NCBI RefSeq assembly: GCF_022662375.1 | Contig: NZ_JAKNQL010000025.1 | Coordinates: 1 to 64,000, forward strand | Source: Pseudomonas sp. CROZ-RG-20F-R04-15 | GTDB lineage: Bacteria; Pseudomonadota; Gammaproteobacteria; Pseudomonadales; Pseudomonadaceae | Reading direction: 5' to 3' | Length of the DNA: 64,000 nucleotides | Part shown: one piece after another, positions 1 to 7,922 of the stretch | Numbering within the stretch: position 1 is the first letter of the stretch | Layout: each line of letters starts with the position of its first letter | The notes under the pieces: model-generated | Told to the model about the DNA's origin: nothing | The model's database searches: none | What the model saw: the letters and a program-made list of their open reading frames with translations, nothing else | Program-made: the position numbers and the translations under genes

Positions 1-16
1 CGAGCCTGCTCGCGAT
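1..16. repeat. Right part of a REP palindrome at the window edge
   Basis: The window opens inside the sequence CGAGCCTGCTCGCGA, which is the end of the REP core found ten more times as inverted doublets. The other half lies outside the window. It sits just downstream of the TetR gene. Confidence 0.75.
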
Positions 17-33
17 GGCGTCACCGCGGTGTT

Positions 34-639
34 TCAGTCCGGCTCACACCCCTTCAACACCAACCGGATAATCGTCTGCGCCGCCGCTTCATAATCCGCC
101 TCGTCCAGCTTGTCCTTCCCCGTGACTGCAGAAATCTGCCAGTCGAAGTCGGCGTAGGTCTGGGTCGCGGCCCAGATGCTGAACATCAGGTGGTTGGGGT
201 CGATCGGGGCGATCTGGCCGCGATCGATCCAGCTCTGGATGCAGTCGATGTTGTGCTTGGCCTGGCCGTTGAGCTGCTCGACCAGATCGGCGCTCAGGTG
301 CGGCGCGCCGTGCATGATTTCGCTGGCAAATACTTTCGAGGCGAAGGGCAGGTCGCGGGAGATGCGGATCTTCGAGCGGATATAGCCACTCAGCACTTCG
401 CTCGGTACACCGTCCGGATTGAACGGGGTCGAAGCCTGCAAGATCGGCACGATGATGCTTTCCAATACCTCGCGGTAAAGGTTTTCCTTGGACTTGAAGT
501 AGTAGTAGACGTTGGGCTTGGGCAATCCCGCCTTGGCGGCGATGTCGCTGGTTTTGGTCGCAGCGAAGCCCTTGTCGGCAAACTCCTCACTGGCGGCACG
601 CAGGATCAGTTCTTTGTTGCGCTCGCGGATTGTGCTCAT
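34..639 (-). CDS. TetR/AcrR family regulator with RutR-type C-terminal domain
   Basis: Predicted one-component transcriptional repressor of about 201 residues. The N-terminal helix-turn-helix is residues ~10-56 (AxxEFADKGFAATKTSDIAAKAG, then VYYYFKSKENLY), typical of TetR. The C-terminal half resembles RutR (YcdC): SRDLPFASKVFASEI and IDPNHLMFSIWAATQTYADF follow the RutR pattern closely. The start is taken at the ATG of MSTIRERNKE (639); an upstream in-frame ATG at 678 adds 13 residues without TetR homology. It is divergent from the DUF808 gene, and no rut pyrimidine operon is visible, so the ligand and targets are unknown. The family call is firm; equivalence to RutR is only inferred. Confidence 0.9.
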   Translation of the reverse strand: MSTIRERNKELILRAASEEFADKGFAATKTSDIAAKAGLPKPNVYYYFKSKENLYREVLESIIVPILQASTPFNPDGVPSEVLSGYIRSKIRISRDLPFASKVFASEIMHGAPHLSADLVEQLNGQAKHNIDCIQSWIDRGQIAPIDPNHLMFSIWAATQTYADFDWQISAVTGKDKLDEADYEAAAQTIIRLVLKGCEPD

Positions 640-774
640 AAACCCGGTGGTTCCTTGCCTGTTCTGGCGGTTGCGCATGGTAGCACCGGCCTCGCGCGGC
701 GCTCAAGAATGCCCCGCGTGGTCTGTGGTCGCGTTATGCTTCGCAACATTCGTACATAAAAGGAAACAGGATTC

Positions 775-1689
775 ATGGCAGGAAGCAGTTTGCTGGTGCT
801 GATCGATGACATCGCCACCGTTCTGGACGACGTTGCATTGATGACCAAAATGGCCGCCAAGAAGACCGCCGGGGTGCTCGGCGATGATCTGGCGCTCAAT
901 GCCCAGCAAGTCTCCGGCGTACGTGCCGAGCGGGAAATTCCCGTGGTCTGGGCGGTGGCCAAGGGCTCGTTCGTCAACAAACTGATCCTGGTGCCGTCGG
1001 CGTTGGCGATCAGTGCGTTCGTACCGTGGCTGGTGACGCCGTTGCTAATGGTCGGCGGTGCTTACTTGTGTTTCGAAGGTTTCGAGAAGCTCGCGCACAA
1101 GTTTTTGCACAGCGAAGCTGAAGATGAAGCAGGGCACGCGCAGCTGACTGAGGCGGTAGCTGATCCGGCGACCGATCTGGTGGCGTACGAGAAGGACAAG
1201 ATCAAAGGTGCGATTCGCACTGACTTCATCCTGTCTGCAGAAATCATTGCGATCACCTTGGGCACCGTGGCTGATGCTTCGTTGACGCAGCAAGTGATCG
1301 TGATGTCTGGTATCGCCATCGTCATGACGGTGGGCGTTTATGGCCTGGTGGCGGGCATCGTCAAACTCGACGATCTCGGTTTGTGGCTGACCCAGAAGCC
1401 TGGGCAGTTCGCGAAGAAAATCGGCAGCGCCATTCTCAGCGCTGCACCGTACATGATGAAGACCTTGTCGGTGGTCGGTACGGCGGCAATGTTCCTGGTC
1501 GGCGGCGGCATCCTCACCCATGGCGTGCCGGTGCTGCATCACTGGATTGAAGGTGTTGGCGCGGCGGCCGGCAGTGTCGGGTTTGCGGTGCCGATGTTGC
1601 TCAATGGTGTGGCGGGGATCATCGCTGGCGCGGTGGTGTTGGCGGTGGTTGCCGTCGTCGGCAAAATCTGGCGCGCGATCAAAGGCTGA
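775..1689 (+). CDS. DUF808 (YedI-like) inner-membrane protein
   Basis: A 304-residue protein with the DUF808/YedI signature at the N-terminus (MAGSSLLVLIDDIATVLDDV, then KKTAGVLGDDLALNAQQVSG). Several hydrophobic segments follow: residues ~66-102, ~148-165, ~172-195, ~215-250 and a Gly/Ala-rich C-terminal span ~258-300. Family members are multi-pass inner-membrane proteins of unknown biochemical function. The ATG is preceded by AAGGAAACAGG (an AAGGA core). It is divergently transcribed from the TetR gene 135 bp away, so control by that regulator is possible but unproven. Confidence 0.9.
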   Translation: MAGSSLLVLIDDIATVLDDVALMTKMAAKKTAGVLGDDLALNAQQVSGVRAEREIPVVWAVAKGSFVNKLILVPSALAISAFVPWLVTPLLMVGGAYLCFEGFEKLAHKFLHSEAEDEAGHAQLTEAVADPATDLVAYEKDKIKGAIRTDFILSAEIIAITLGTVADASLTQQVIVMSGIAIVMTVGVYGLVAGIVKLDDLGLWLTQKPGQFAKKIGSAILSAAPYMMKTLSVVGTAAMFLVGGGILTHGVPVLHHWIEGVGAAAGSVGFAVPMLLNGVAGIIAGAVVLAVVAVVGKIWRAIKG

Positions 1690-1702
1690 ACGCAATATCC
1701 CT

Positions 1703-1790
1703 GTGGGAGCGAGCCTGCTCGCGAAGGCGTCGAGTCAGTCAGCTCTTCAGGTGCTGATGCACCGCATTCGCGAGCAGGCTCGCTCCCACA
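1703..1790. repeat. REP doublet (inverted pair)
   Basis: Two REP cores (GTGGGAGCGAGCCTGCTCGC and its reverse complement) face each other around about 40 bp of unrelated sequence, between the convergent DUF808 and mlaA genes. This is the usual REP-doublet (REPIN) arrangement in fluorescens-group pseudomonads. Confidence 0.9.
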
Positions 1791-1811
1791 TTGGATTTTG
1801 GTGATGCCACG

Positions 1812-1850
1812 AAAAAGGGCCATTCGACTCGCATCGAATGGCCCTTTTTT
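1812..1850. terminator. Bidirectional Rho-independent terminator
   Basis: AAAAAGGGCCATTCGA, a short loop, then TCGAATGGCCCTTTTTT forms a perfect hairpin with A-tract and T-tract on its two sides. It lies between the convergent DUF808 gene and mlaA and could stop transcription from both. Confidence 0.9.
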
Positions 1851-1864
1851 GTACCTGCCGAAAA

Positions 1865-2653
1865 CTACTCGGCGATCTGCAACTTGCGCGCCTCGGTATA
1901 CACGTAACGCACTTTCTCGTACTCGAACGGCGAGTTCATCTGGCCATAACGGAAGCTGGTCTGATAACGCTTGTCGACCGCACGCAGGGCCCAGATTTCC
2001 GGGTGGTTGGAGCTGACTTCCGAGACGTTGAGGAAGTTGATCGCCGATTCGGCGGTGTAATCCACAGCCAGGCCTGCGGTATCGCGGATGTTCGACGGGC
2101 CGAAGATCGGCAGTACGAAGTAGGCGCCCCCCGGCACACCATAGAAGCCCAACGTCTGACCGAAGTCTTCGCTCTGACGCGGCAGGCCCATGGCGGTGGC
2201 TGGGTCCCACAAACCGGCAATGCCGATGGTGGTGTTGAGCAGCAGCCGCGCGGTGGTTTCCATCGAGCGCTGGCCCTTGAACTGCAACAGGCTGTTGACC
2301 AGGTTCGGCACGTCACCGAGGTTGTTGAAGAAGTTGCTCACACCCGTACGGACGAAGCTTGGCGTGATGTAACGATAGCCGTCGACCACCGGCAGAAACA
2401 CCCATTGGTCGAAGCGATAGTTGAAGTGGTAGACCCGGCGGTTCCACGATTCCAGCGGGTCGTAGACGTTCAGCGCGTTGAGCGTCGAGCGCTCGAACTC
2501 GCGTTGATCCAGCCCCGGGTTGAACTTGAGTTTCGACAGCGGCTCTTTGAAGCCGTCGCTGTCGACCACGACGGGCGCGTTGGCTTTACTGTTGTCGGCC
2601 TGGGCCACGCCTGCGCAGAGAAGCGCTGCAATCAGCAGGAGATATTTAGCCAC
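1865..2653 (-). CDS. mlaA: MlaA (VacJ) family protein, outer-membrane phospholipid removal
   Basis: MlaA works in the outer membrane with porins and the Mla pathway to remove misplaced phospholipids from the outer leaflet. The 262-residue protein carries the family signatures YDPLESWNRRVYHFNYRFD (~64-82), GVSNFFNNLGDVPNLVNSLLQ (~104-124), TTARLLLNTTIGIAGLWDPA and EDFGQTLGFYGVPGGAYFVLP. The N-terminus (MAKYLLLIAALLCAGVAQA) reads best as a signal peptidase I site after AQA: the only Cys is preceded by ALL, a poor lipobox, although many MlaA proteins are lipoproteins. The start overlaps the 3' end of the upstream hydrolase gene by 8 bp, so the two are probably translationally coupled. The other Mla components are not in this window. 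Confidence 0.93.
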   Translation of the reverse strand: MAKYLLLIAALLCAGVAQADNSKANAPVVVDSDGFKEPLSKLKFNPGLDQREFERSTLNALNVYDPLESWNRRVYHFNYRFDQWVFLPVVDGYRYITPSFVRTGVSNFFNNLGDVPNLVNSLLQFKGQRSMETTARLLLNTTIGIAGLWDPATAMGLPRQSEDFGQTLGFYGVPGGAYFVLPIFGPSNIRDTAGLAVDYTAESAINFLNVSEVSSNHPEIWALRAVDKRYQTSFRYGQMNSPFEYEKVRYVYTEARKLQIAE

Positions 2654-3944
2654 GGAAGAACTCCAGCATGGCGTCGCTGTTGACGCGGTAGTTAAGGTTG
2701 CCGCAGTGGCCGCCCAGTGGATAAACAGTCAGGCGATCACCGAAGGTCTTGCGCAGGAAACCGAGGTCGCCCGGGCCGAGGATCACGTCGTCGGCGTTGT
2801 GCATCACGGCGATTTTCGGGCTGTCGTGCAGGTAATCCTTGAGCGCATACAGGCTGACCTGATCGATCAGTTGCAGCAGGCTGCCGCCGTCGGTGCGCGC
2901 GCGCCACATCGGGATCACCTGATCGGTCAGGTAGCAGTCGAAGTCGCACTGCAGCGCACGCTTGAGGAACGGCGTGAGGCTGGTGCCTTCGGTGATCGGG
3001 AATTTCGGCGGGGTGATCAGGCCGCGACGGTTGATCAGGTCCGAGGTGAACGCGATGTCGGCCGCAGAGAAACGGAACGAGGTGCCGATCAGCATCGCCA
3101 TCTGTTCGTTGGTCAGGTGTTGCTTGGACTGCTGGAAGTCGTAGAGCAACGCATCGTTGAGGTCGATGTAGCCTTTCTGCTGGAAGTAGCGGGTCAGCTT
3201 GCCCAGCACCAGTTCATAGAACGTGGTGCTGCTGTTGATGCCTTTGACTTCGGTCTGCACCAGCTTGTCGAGGTTGGTGACCGAGGTGTAAAGGTTGACC
3301 GGCGGGTTGAGCAGCAGGACTTTCTTGAAGTTGAAGCTGCGGCGCGTCTCGTCCAGATGCGCGACAAACGCAGCATCAAGGGCGCCGAGGCTGTAGCCGG
3401 TCAGATAATACTCGGTGACCGGCAGCTTCGGATTCTGCGCCCGTACGGCCTGCATCACCCGGTACATGTCTTCGGCGTCTTCCTTGGTCACGCCCGGGGT
3501 CGCGAAGCGGGAGGCGGCGCTGATGAAGTCGAAACTGGTCGGCGACGACAACTGCACGACGTGGTAACCCGCTTTGTAATAGAGCTTTTTCAGGTATTCG
3601 TTGAGCGTGCTGTCATAGCGTGCGCCGGTGCCGGCGATCAGGAAAATCAGCGGTGCCGGTTTGTCTTGGGTGGCGATGCGATAGGTGAGCTTTTTCACTG
3701 CCCAGAAGTTGTCCGGCAGGATGAACTCGCGCTCCGGGCGCAACGTCAGGCTGCGGTCCGTCTGATTGATGTCATCGTCGAGCGGCAGCTCCGGGCGTAA
3801 ATCGGGCGGGGTCGTGGCGATGGTCGCCTCGAACGGGTTGGTCAGCGGGTAGCCATAACTGGCGGCATCGATATCCACCGCCAGTGCGGACGCACTCAAA
3901 ATAAGGCCGCTGAACAGCGCGGCGAAGCGCAAGGAACGGAGCAT
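2646..3944 (-). CDS. Secreted alpha/beta-hydrolase-like protein upstream of mlaA
   Basis: A 432-residue protein with an N-terminal signal peptide (cleavage after ~SASALA, residue 22). It shows an alpha/beta-hydrolase layout: LIFLIAGTG (~99-107), a nucleophile elbow TGYSLGA with Ser185, an acidic site HNADD (Asp385/386) and a late GGHCGN with His413. These fit a Ser-Asp-His triad in order and spacing. Similar pseudomonad proteins are, as I recall, sometimes labelled serine/threonine kinase, but no kinase motif is visible. The ATG follows a modest SD. It is the first gene of a two-gene unit with mlaA (8-bp overlap), so a role in envelope lipid handling, perhaps as a lipase or esterase, is a reasonable inference. 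The substrate is unknown. Confidence 0.8.
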   Translation of the reverse strand: MLRSLRFAALFSGLILSASALAVDIDAASYGYPLTNPFEATIATTPPDLRPELPLDDDINQTDRSLTLRPEREFILPDNFWAVKKLTYRIATQDKPAPLIFLIAGTGARYDSTLNEYLKKLYYKAGYHVVQLSSPTSFDFISAASRFATPGVTKEDAEDMYRVMQAVRAQNPKLPVTEYYLTGYSLGALDAAFVAHLDETRRSFNFKKVLLLNPPVNLYTSVTNLDKLVQTEVKGINSSTTFYELVLGKLTRYFQQKGYIDLNDALLYDFQQSKQHLTNEQMAMLIGTSFRFSAADIAFTSDLINRRGLITPPKFPITEGTSLTPFLKRALQCDFDCYLTDQVIPMWRARTDGGSLLQLIDQVSLYALKDYLHDSPKIAVMHNADDVILGPGDLGFLRKTFGDRLTVYPLGGHCGNLNYRVNSDAMLEFFRG

Positions 3945-4168
3945 GACTAGATCCCTTAGAGGAAGGTGCCGAATGAAGTTCGCAGGCTATGACCACCGGG
4001 CTTGCGCCAAAGTGCCATGCTGCGGCACCAAACAGGCAGAATTCGGAGTAATAGTAGCTGGACGATACACTTTGCACCGACTGAATGAACAGTTAACAGT
4101 TGTTAGTTCTTGCACACCGCTGGCGGCAGATTAAGCTGGCCGCCGATTTCCGAAGATTGGAGTGTTTC

Positions 4169-4537
4169 ATGTCCCGCCGCTTGCCCGTGATTCTGCTGCT
4201 CGTTCTGTTGCCGTTATGGCTGGCCGCCAGCTATGGCGCACGTTATGGCTTTATGGAGGACGGGCAGTGGGTCGGTATCTGCGTGGATGAGGCCAGTCGC
4301 TGGGAATGCCAGGTGCGTTCGAACCTTGGGTTGATGATTCACTTCAAGGTATTGGGCTGGGCGGCGCTCGGCGCGGCGCTGATCGGTTTCGTGCTGCCCG
4401 GGCGGGCAGGGTGGTGGCTGGCGGTGTTGGCGCTGGTGTTCGGGGTGCCGGCACTGGCGTTGTACAACACCACGTTGGCGGTGTTTGCGTTGGTGATTGC
4501 CGGGTTGCGTCTGGTCCGCGAGTCCCGTAGCGCCTGA
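4169..4537 (+). CDS. Small inner-membrane protein of unknown function
   Basis: A 122-residue protein with a hydrophobic N-terminal helix (residues ~7-22), a periplasm-like loop containing two Cys (GICVDE and WECQV), and three closely packed hydrophobic helices between ~57 and ~114. The start is the ATG at 4169, with GGAG 6 nt upstream; an upstream in-frame ATG at 4100 lacks an SD and gives a non-hydrophobic leader. It is divergent from the hydrolase-mlaA unit. I do not recognise a named family; the paired cysteines could form a disulfide. Confidence 0.75.
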   Translation: MSRRLPVILLLVLLPLWLAASYGARYGFMEDGQWVGICVDEASRWECQVRSNLGLMIHFKVLGWAALGAALIGFVLPGRAGWWLAVLALVFGVPALALYNTTLAVFALVIAGLRLVRESRSA

Positions 4538-4546
4538 CAGTCAGAC

Positions 4547-4613
4547 TTCGCGAGCAAGCTCGCTCCCACATTTGGAATGCATTCTCCTGTGGGAGCGAGC
4601 TTGCTCGCGAAGA
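4547..4613. repeat. REP doublet
   Basis: Two facing REP cores of the variant with AGCTTGCTCGC, separated by about 20 bp, between the convergent small membrane gene and the GH17 gene. Confidence 0.88.
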
Positions 4614-4634
4614 GGTCTTTAGCCTCGCTGAAAA

Positions 4635-6188
4635 TCAGTCCTTGCGAACGCGCAGGCAGCGCCACAAAGCAACCACCATCAACACACTCACCAACGCCCA
4701 GCCCCACGCCTGCTGATTCTGCAAACCTTCCTGATACAACTGCGGCGCAATCCCCGCCCCGACAATAAACGTCAGCAGAGCAATCTCGCGACGTGGCACG
4801 TTGACCGGGCGACACAGATAAACCAGCGCCGCCAGCACGAACGCCATGCTCGCAAAGCTGCGATAACGCGGATCGAAGACCATCTCGAGCATCATCACCG
4901 CAGCGGCAAAACCTGCCGCCGCGACCAGCCAGCCGGCCCGGCGCTCAAGCAGATTGAACGCCCGCTCACGCCAGCCGGTACGGGCGCTCAACGTCAACGC
5001 AGCGTGCGCCAACACCAACAGATTCAGCGCCGTCAGCAAACCGACCCACAGCCACTCACTGGCAAATCGCGTGGTCACCCGCGCCAGATCACCCCAGGCG
5101 CCGATCGAGCAGGCGGCGAGGGCGCCCAGCAGCGGCAACACCAGCGCCGAGCGCGTAGTGCGAACGCGACCGCCGAGCATCAGCGTGCCAAGAAAAATCA
5201 AACCACCGACCGCCAGCCATTCCTTCCAGTACGGCACGTTGGTCACTGGCCCGGCGAGCACGCCTTTGTCCTGACGATCCGCGTCGAACAGCCCCCAGTA
5301 ACCGCCGACCGCGCCTTCACTGCCGCGCTTCCACGGCTGGTCAAACGCTTCGATCAGGTTGTAATGCCAGCCTTCCTTCTCGGCCATCGCGACAAAACCA
5401 CGAATGAATTTGGCCTCGTTGACCCGGCTCGGCAGGGCTGTCTCTCGCTGGCGGCCTTCGCTCGGCCAGCCGGTTTCACCGATCATCACGTCTTTCGGCG
5501 CAAATTTATTGCCGAACACTTGGCGCACATCCGCGACGTGTTGCAGGGCGACATCGATGTTCGATGGATCATCCTCCCAATACGGCAGCAAATGGATGGT
5601 CAGGAAATCCACCGCTGGCGCGACTTCCGGATGCTTGAGCCAGAACTCCCAGACATCGGCGTACGTGACCGGTTGCCTGACCTGGCTTTTGACCTTATTG
5701 ATCAGCTTCGCCAGTTGCGCACCGGTAACTTCCTTGCGCAGCAAGGCTTCGTTACCGACGATCACTGCACTGACTACGTCCGGGTTGGCGTTGGCCGATT
5801 TGATCAGCAGGTCGACTTCTTTCTCGGTGTCCACCGGGTTGCTGTTGACCCAGGCGCCGATCATCAATTTCAGTCCATGTTTGCGCGCCAGATCCGGCAG
5901 CGCCTCAAGGCCCGTCATCGAATAGGTGCGAATGCACTCAAAGCGAGTCGCCAGCAACGCGAGGTCAGCGTCCATGCGTTCCGGGCGCAGCTTGAACGGC
6001 ACGTCGAATGGCGACTGGTCTTTATCGAACGGCGTGTAGGAGGCGCATTGCAATTTGTGCGTCGGGGTCGCGGCGTCCGGCAGGATTACCGGTTGGCCGA
6101 GGCCGTACCAGAAGCCGCCGAGGGCAAACAGCCCGAGCAGGCAGGCGAAGAGATAAGGCAAAAAGGGGAAGCGGGAAGTCGCGGACAT
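4635..6188 (-). CDS. GH17 domain membrane protein, beta-glucan synthase-like
   Basis: A 517-residue protein: an N-terminal signal anchor (residues ~8-30), an extracytoplasmic GH17-like TIM-barrel domain (~45-315) and about six to seven transmembrane helices (~325-515). GH17 catalytic signatures are present: VGNEALL (Glu147, acid/base) and GETGWPS (Glu238, nucleophile), with YADVWEFW and FDQPWK between and after them. Proteobacterial proteins of this build are annotated as beta-(1-3)/(1-6) glucan synthases or transglycosylases acting on periplasmic or cell-surface glucans. The start is placed at MSATSRF (6188); the longer ATG at 6230 adds a leader with no SD. It stands alone, so the exact glucan product cannot be inferred from context. 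Confidence 0.85.
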   Translation of the reverse strand: MSATSRFPFLPYLFACLLGLFALGGFWYGLGQPVILPDAATPTHKLQCASYTPFDKDQSPFDVPFKLRPERMDADLALLATRFECIRTYSMTGLEALPDLARKHGLKLMIGAWVNSNPVDTEKEVDLLIKSANANPDVVSAVIVGNEALLRKEVTGAQLAKLINKVKSQVRQPVTYADVWEFWLKHPEVAPAVDFLTIHLLPYWEDDPSNIDVALQHVADVRQVFGNKFAPKDVMIGETGWPSEGRQRETALPSRVNEAKFIRGFVAMAEKEGWHYNLIEAFDQPWKRGSEGAVGGYWGLFDADRQDKGVLAGPVTNVPYWKEWLAVGGLIFLGTLMLGGRVRTTRSALVLPLLGALAACSIGAWGDLARVTTRFASEWLWVGLLTALNLLVLAHAALTLSARTGWRERAFNLLERRAGWLVAAAGFAAAVMMLEMVFDPRYRSFASMAFVLAALVYLCRPVNVPRREIALLTFIVGAGIAPQLYQEGLQNQQAWGWALVSVLMVVALWRCLRVRKD

Positions 6189-6516
6189 GGTCAGGCCGAG
6201 TGGCTGCAAAGCGAGGCATGTTACCTGCATTTATAGAGGGGTTGGTGACCGGCATGATTTGTACATGCAAAGTTCGGGCGGATTATTTGGCGTCATTTAT
6301 ATAGCCGCGATTAATGGCCTTCTGATGTCGTTTCTCGTTGCCTTGAGGTCGCTGACAGAGCAGGTCGCCTGCGGCGTCAGGTTGATGATCAAGGCATCAG
6401 TACTCCGCTGATGTTCGAGTTGGTTTGCGGTCAGGCGTGATGGGGGCGCTGTGCACCATAACAATACGTTGACGATGCCCGGCATCCGTCGGGCGCAGCA
6501 TTTCGGGGAAGTAACG
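6189..6516. other. Divergent intergenic region between the GH17 gene and betX
   Basis: 328 bp, more AT-rich than the neighbouring genes around 6290-6310. It must hold both divergent promoters. I see a GC-rich inverted repeat near 6360-6380 (CAGGTCGCCTG) and a short one near 6478-6500 (GCCCGGCATCCGTCGGGC), but no convincing -35/-10 pair or recognisable regulator site. Confidence 0.5.
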
Positions 6517-7368
6517 ATGAAGATGCGACGACTTTTAGGCGCAGGTGCCGCTCTGGTGCTTGCGATGAGTTCCACTTTCGCCAGCGCAGAAAAACAGACC
6601 CTGAACATCGGTTACGTTGACGGTTGGTCCGACAGCGTCGCGACCACCCACGTGGCGGCCGAAGTGATCAAGCAGAAACTCGGCTACGACGTGAAACTGC
6701 AAGCCGTCGCCACCGGGATCATGTGGCAGGGTGTTGCCACCGGCAAGCTCGACGCCATGCTCTCGGCCTGGCTGCCCGTGACCCACGGCGAATACTGGAC
6801 GAAGAACAAGGATCTGGTCGTCGATTACGGCCCGAACTTCAAGGATGCGAAAATCGGCCTGATCGTGCCGGAGTATGTGAAAGCCAAGTCGATCGAAGAC
6901 CTGAAAACCGACGACACCTTCAAGAATCGCATCGTCGGCATCGACGCCGGTTCAGGCGTGATGCTCAAGACCGATCAGGCGATCAAGGATTATGGCCTCG
7001 ACAAGTATTCGCTCAAGGCCAGTTCCGGCGCTGGCATGATCGCCGAGCTGACCCGTGCCGAGAAGAAAAACGAATCGATCGCCGTTACCGGTTGGGTGCC
7101 GCACTGGATGTTCGCCAAGTGGAAACTGCGCTTCCTCGACGATCCGAAAGGCGTGTATGGCGCGGCTGAAACCGTGAACAGCATCGGCAGCAAAGAACTG
7201 GCGACCAAAGCGCCGGAAGTGGCCAAGTTCCTGAAGAACTTCCAGTGGGCGTCGAAAGACGAAATCGGCGAAGTCATGCTGGCGATTCAGGACGGTGCCA
7301 AGCCTGACGCAGCTGCCAAGGATTGGGTCGCCAAGCACCCGGATCGCGTGGCTGACTGGACCAAATAA
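6517..7368 (+). CDS. betX: Glycine-betaine-type ABC transporter substrate-binding protein (BetX-like, orphan)
   Basis: A 283-residue periplasmic binding protein of the OpuAC family. It has a Sec signal peptide (to ~FASA, residue 23) and then the family core LNIGYVDGWSDSVATTHVA, MWQGVATGKLDAMLSAWLP and VTGWVPHWMFAKWKLRFLDDP. These tryptophan-rich segments are characteristic of quaternary-amine binding pockets. No permease or ATPase gene is adjacent, so it is an orphan binding protein that must feed a transporter encoded elsewhere. In P. aeruginosa the orphan BetX (PA3236) sits directly beside the DUF485-ActP pair, and the same order here supports the assignment. The start is ATG at 6517 with GGGGAAG upstream. 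Ligand specificity for betaine is inferred from the family. Confidence 0.88.
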   Translation: MKMRRLLGAGAALVLAMSSTFASAEKQTLNIGYVDGWSDSVATTHVAAEVIKQKLGYDVKLQAVATGIMWQGVATGKLDAMLSAWLPVTHGEYWTKNKDLVVDYGPNFKDAKIGLIVPEYVKAKSIEDLKTDDTFKNRIVGIDAGSGVMLKTDQAIKDYGLDKYSLKASSGAGMIAELTRAEKKNESIAVTGWVPHWMFAKWKLRFLDDPKGVYGAAETVNSIGSKELATKAPEVAKFLKNFQWASKDEIGEVMLAIQDGAKPDAAAKDWVAKHPDRVADWTK

Positions 7369-7391
7369 CCGCCACACCGCCGTACTCCACT

Positions 7392-7480
7392 GTGGGAGCG
7401 AGCCTGCTCGCGAATGCGATCTGTCAGTTGATACATATTTCGACTGAACCGACGCTTTCGCGAGCAGGCTCGCTCCCACA
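7392..7480. repeat. REP doublet
   Basis: Facing REP cores separated by about 40 bp, between betX and the DUF485-actP pair. Confidence 0.9.
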
Positions 7481-7579
7481 TTTATTTATGCATGCTTGAA
7501 ATTGGCAAAAGTGTCATGGCGTTCTACTACTAAGGTCGTCTGTTACCGCTCCCGCAGCCGCATACATTAGCTATGTTCC

Positions 7580-7611
7580 AATAATAATCTGTGCTGCGAG
7601 GATAAAAACAA
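7580..7611 (+). promoter_or_regulatory. Candidate Hfq/Crc catabolite-repression motifs in the yjcH-actP leader
   Basis: Two matches to the A-rich CA motif AAnAAnAA: AATAATAA at 7580-7587 and AAAAACAA at 7604-7611, the second overlapping the ribosome-binding region and the first base of the start codon. In Pseudomonas, Hfq with Crc represses translation of secondary carbon-source genes through such sites. The match is direct; the function is inferred. Confidence 0.5.
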
Positions 7612-7922
7612 TGAACGACAGCATTTACCTCTCGATTCAAAACAGTCCCCGATTCAAGGAGCTGGTTCAGAAAAGGGAACGATTCGCCTGGATTCTCTCG
7701 GCAATCATGCTTGGGCTTTACTCCGCATTCATCCTGCTGATCGCGTACGGGCCGCAAGTGCTCGGGGCGAAACTCAGTCCTGAATCTTCGATTACCTGGG
7801 GTATTCCGATCGGTGTCGGCCTGATTATCTCGGCCTTCGTCCTGACCGGTATTTACGTGCGCCGCGCCAATGGCGAGTTTGACGACCTGAACAATGCGAT
7901 TCTCAAGGAGGCTCAGCAATGA
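7611..7922 (+). CDS. yjcH: DUF485 family inner-membrane protein (YjcH-like), ActP partner
   Basis: A 103-residue protein with two transmembrane helices (residues ~27-47 and ~63-85) and the DUF485 N-terminal pattern SIQNSPRFKELVQKRERFAW. DUF485 proteins are encoded immediately upstream of acetate/cation symporters of the SSS family. Here the stop codon overlaps the actP start by 4 bp (ATGA), which argues for translational coupling. Its role in symporter assembly or activity is not known. ATG start with an AGGA-type SD (CGAGGATAAAAACA). Confidence 0.92.
   Translation: MNDSIYLSIQNSPRFKELVQKRERFAWILSAIMLGLYSAFILLIAYGPQVLGAKLSPESSITWGIPIGVGLIISAFVLTGIYVRRANGEFDDLNNAILKEAQQ

Noticed and set aside
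2520..3800. 426-codon plus-strand frame across mlaA and the hydrolase
   Set aside because: It is the reverse-complement shadow of the hydrolase gene; the product is Val/Gln/Arg-rich and lacks a signal or domain.
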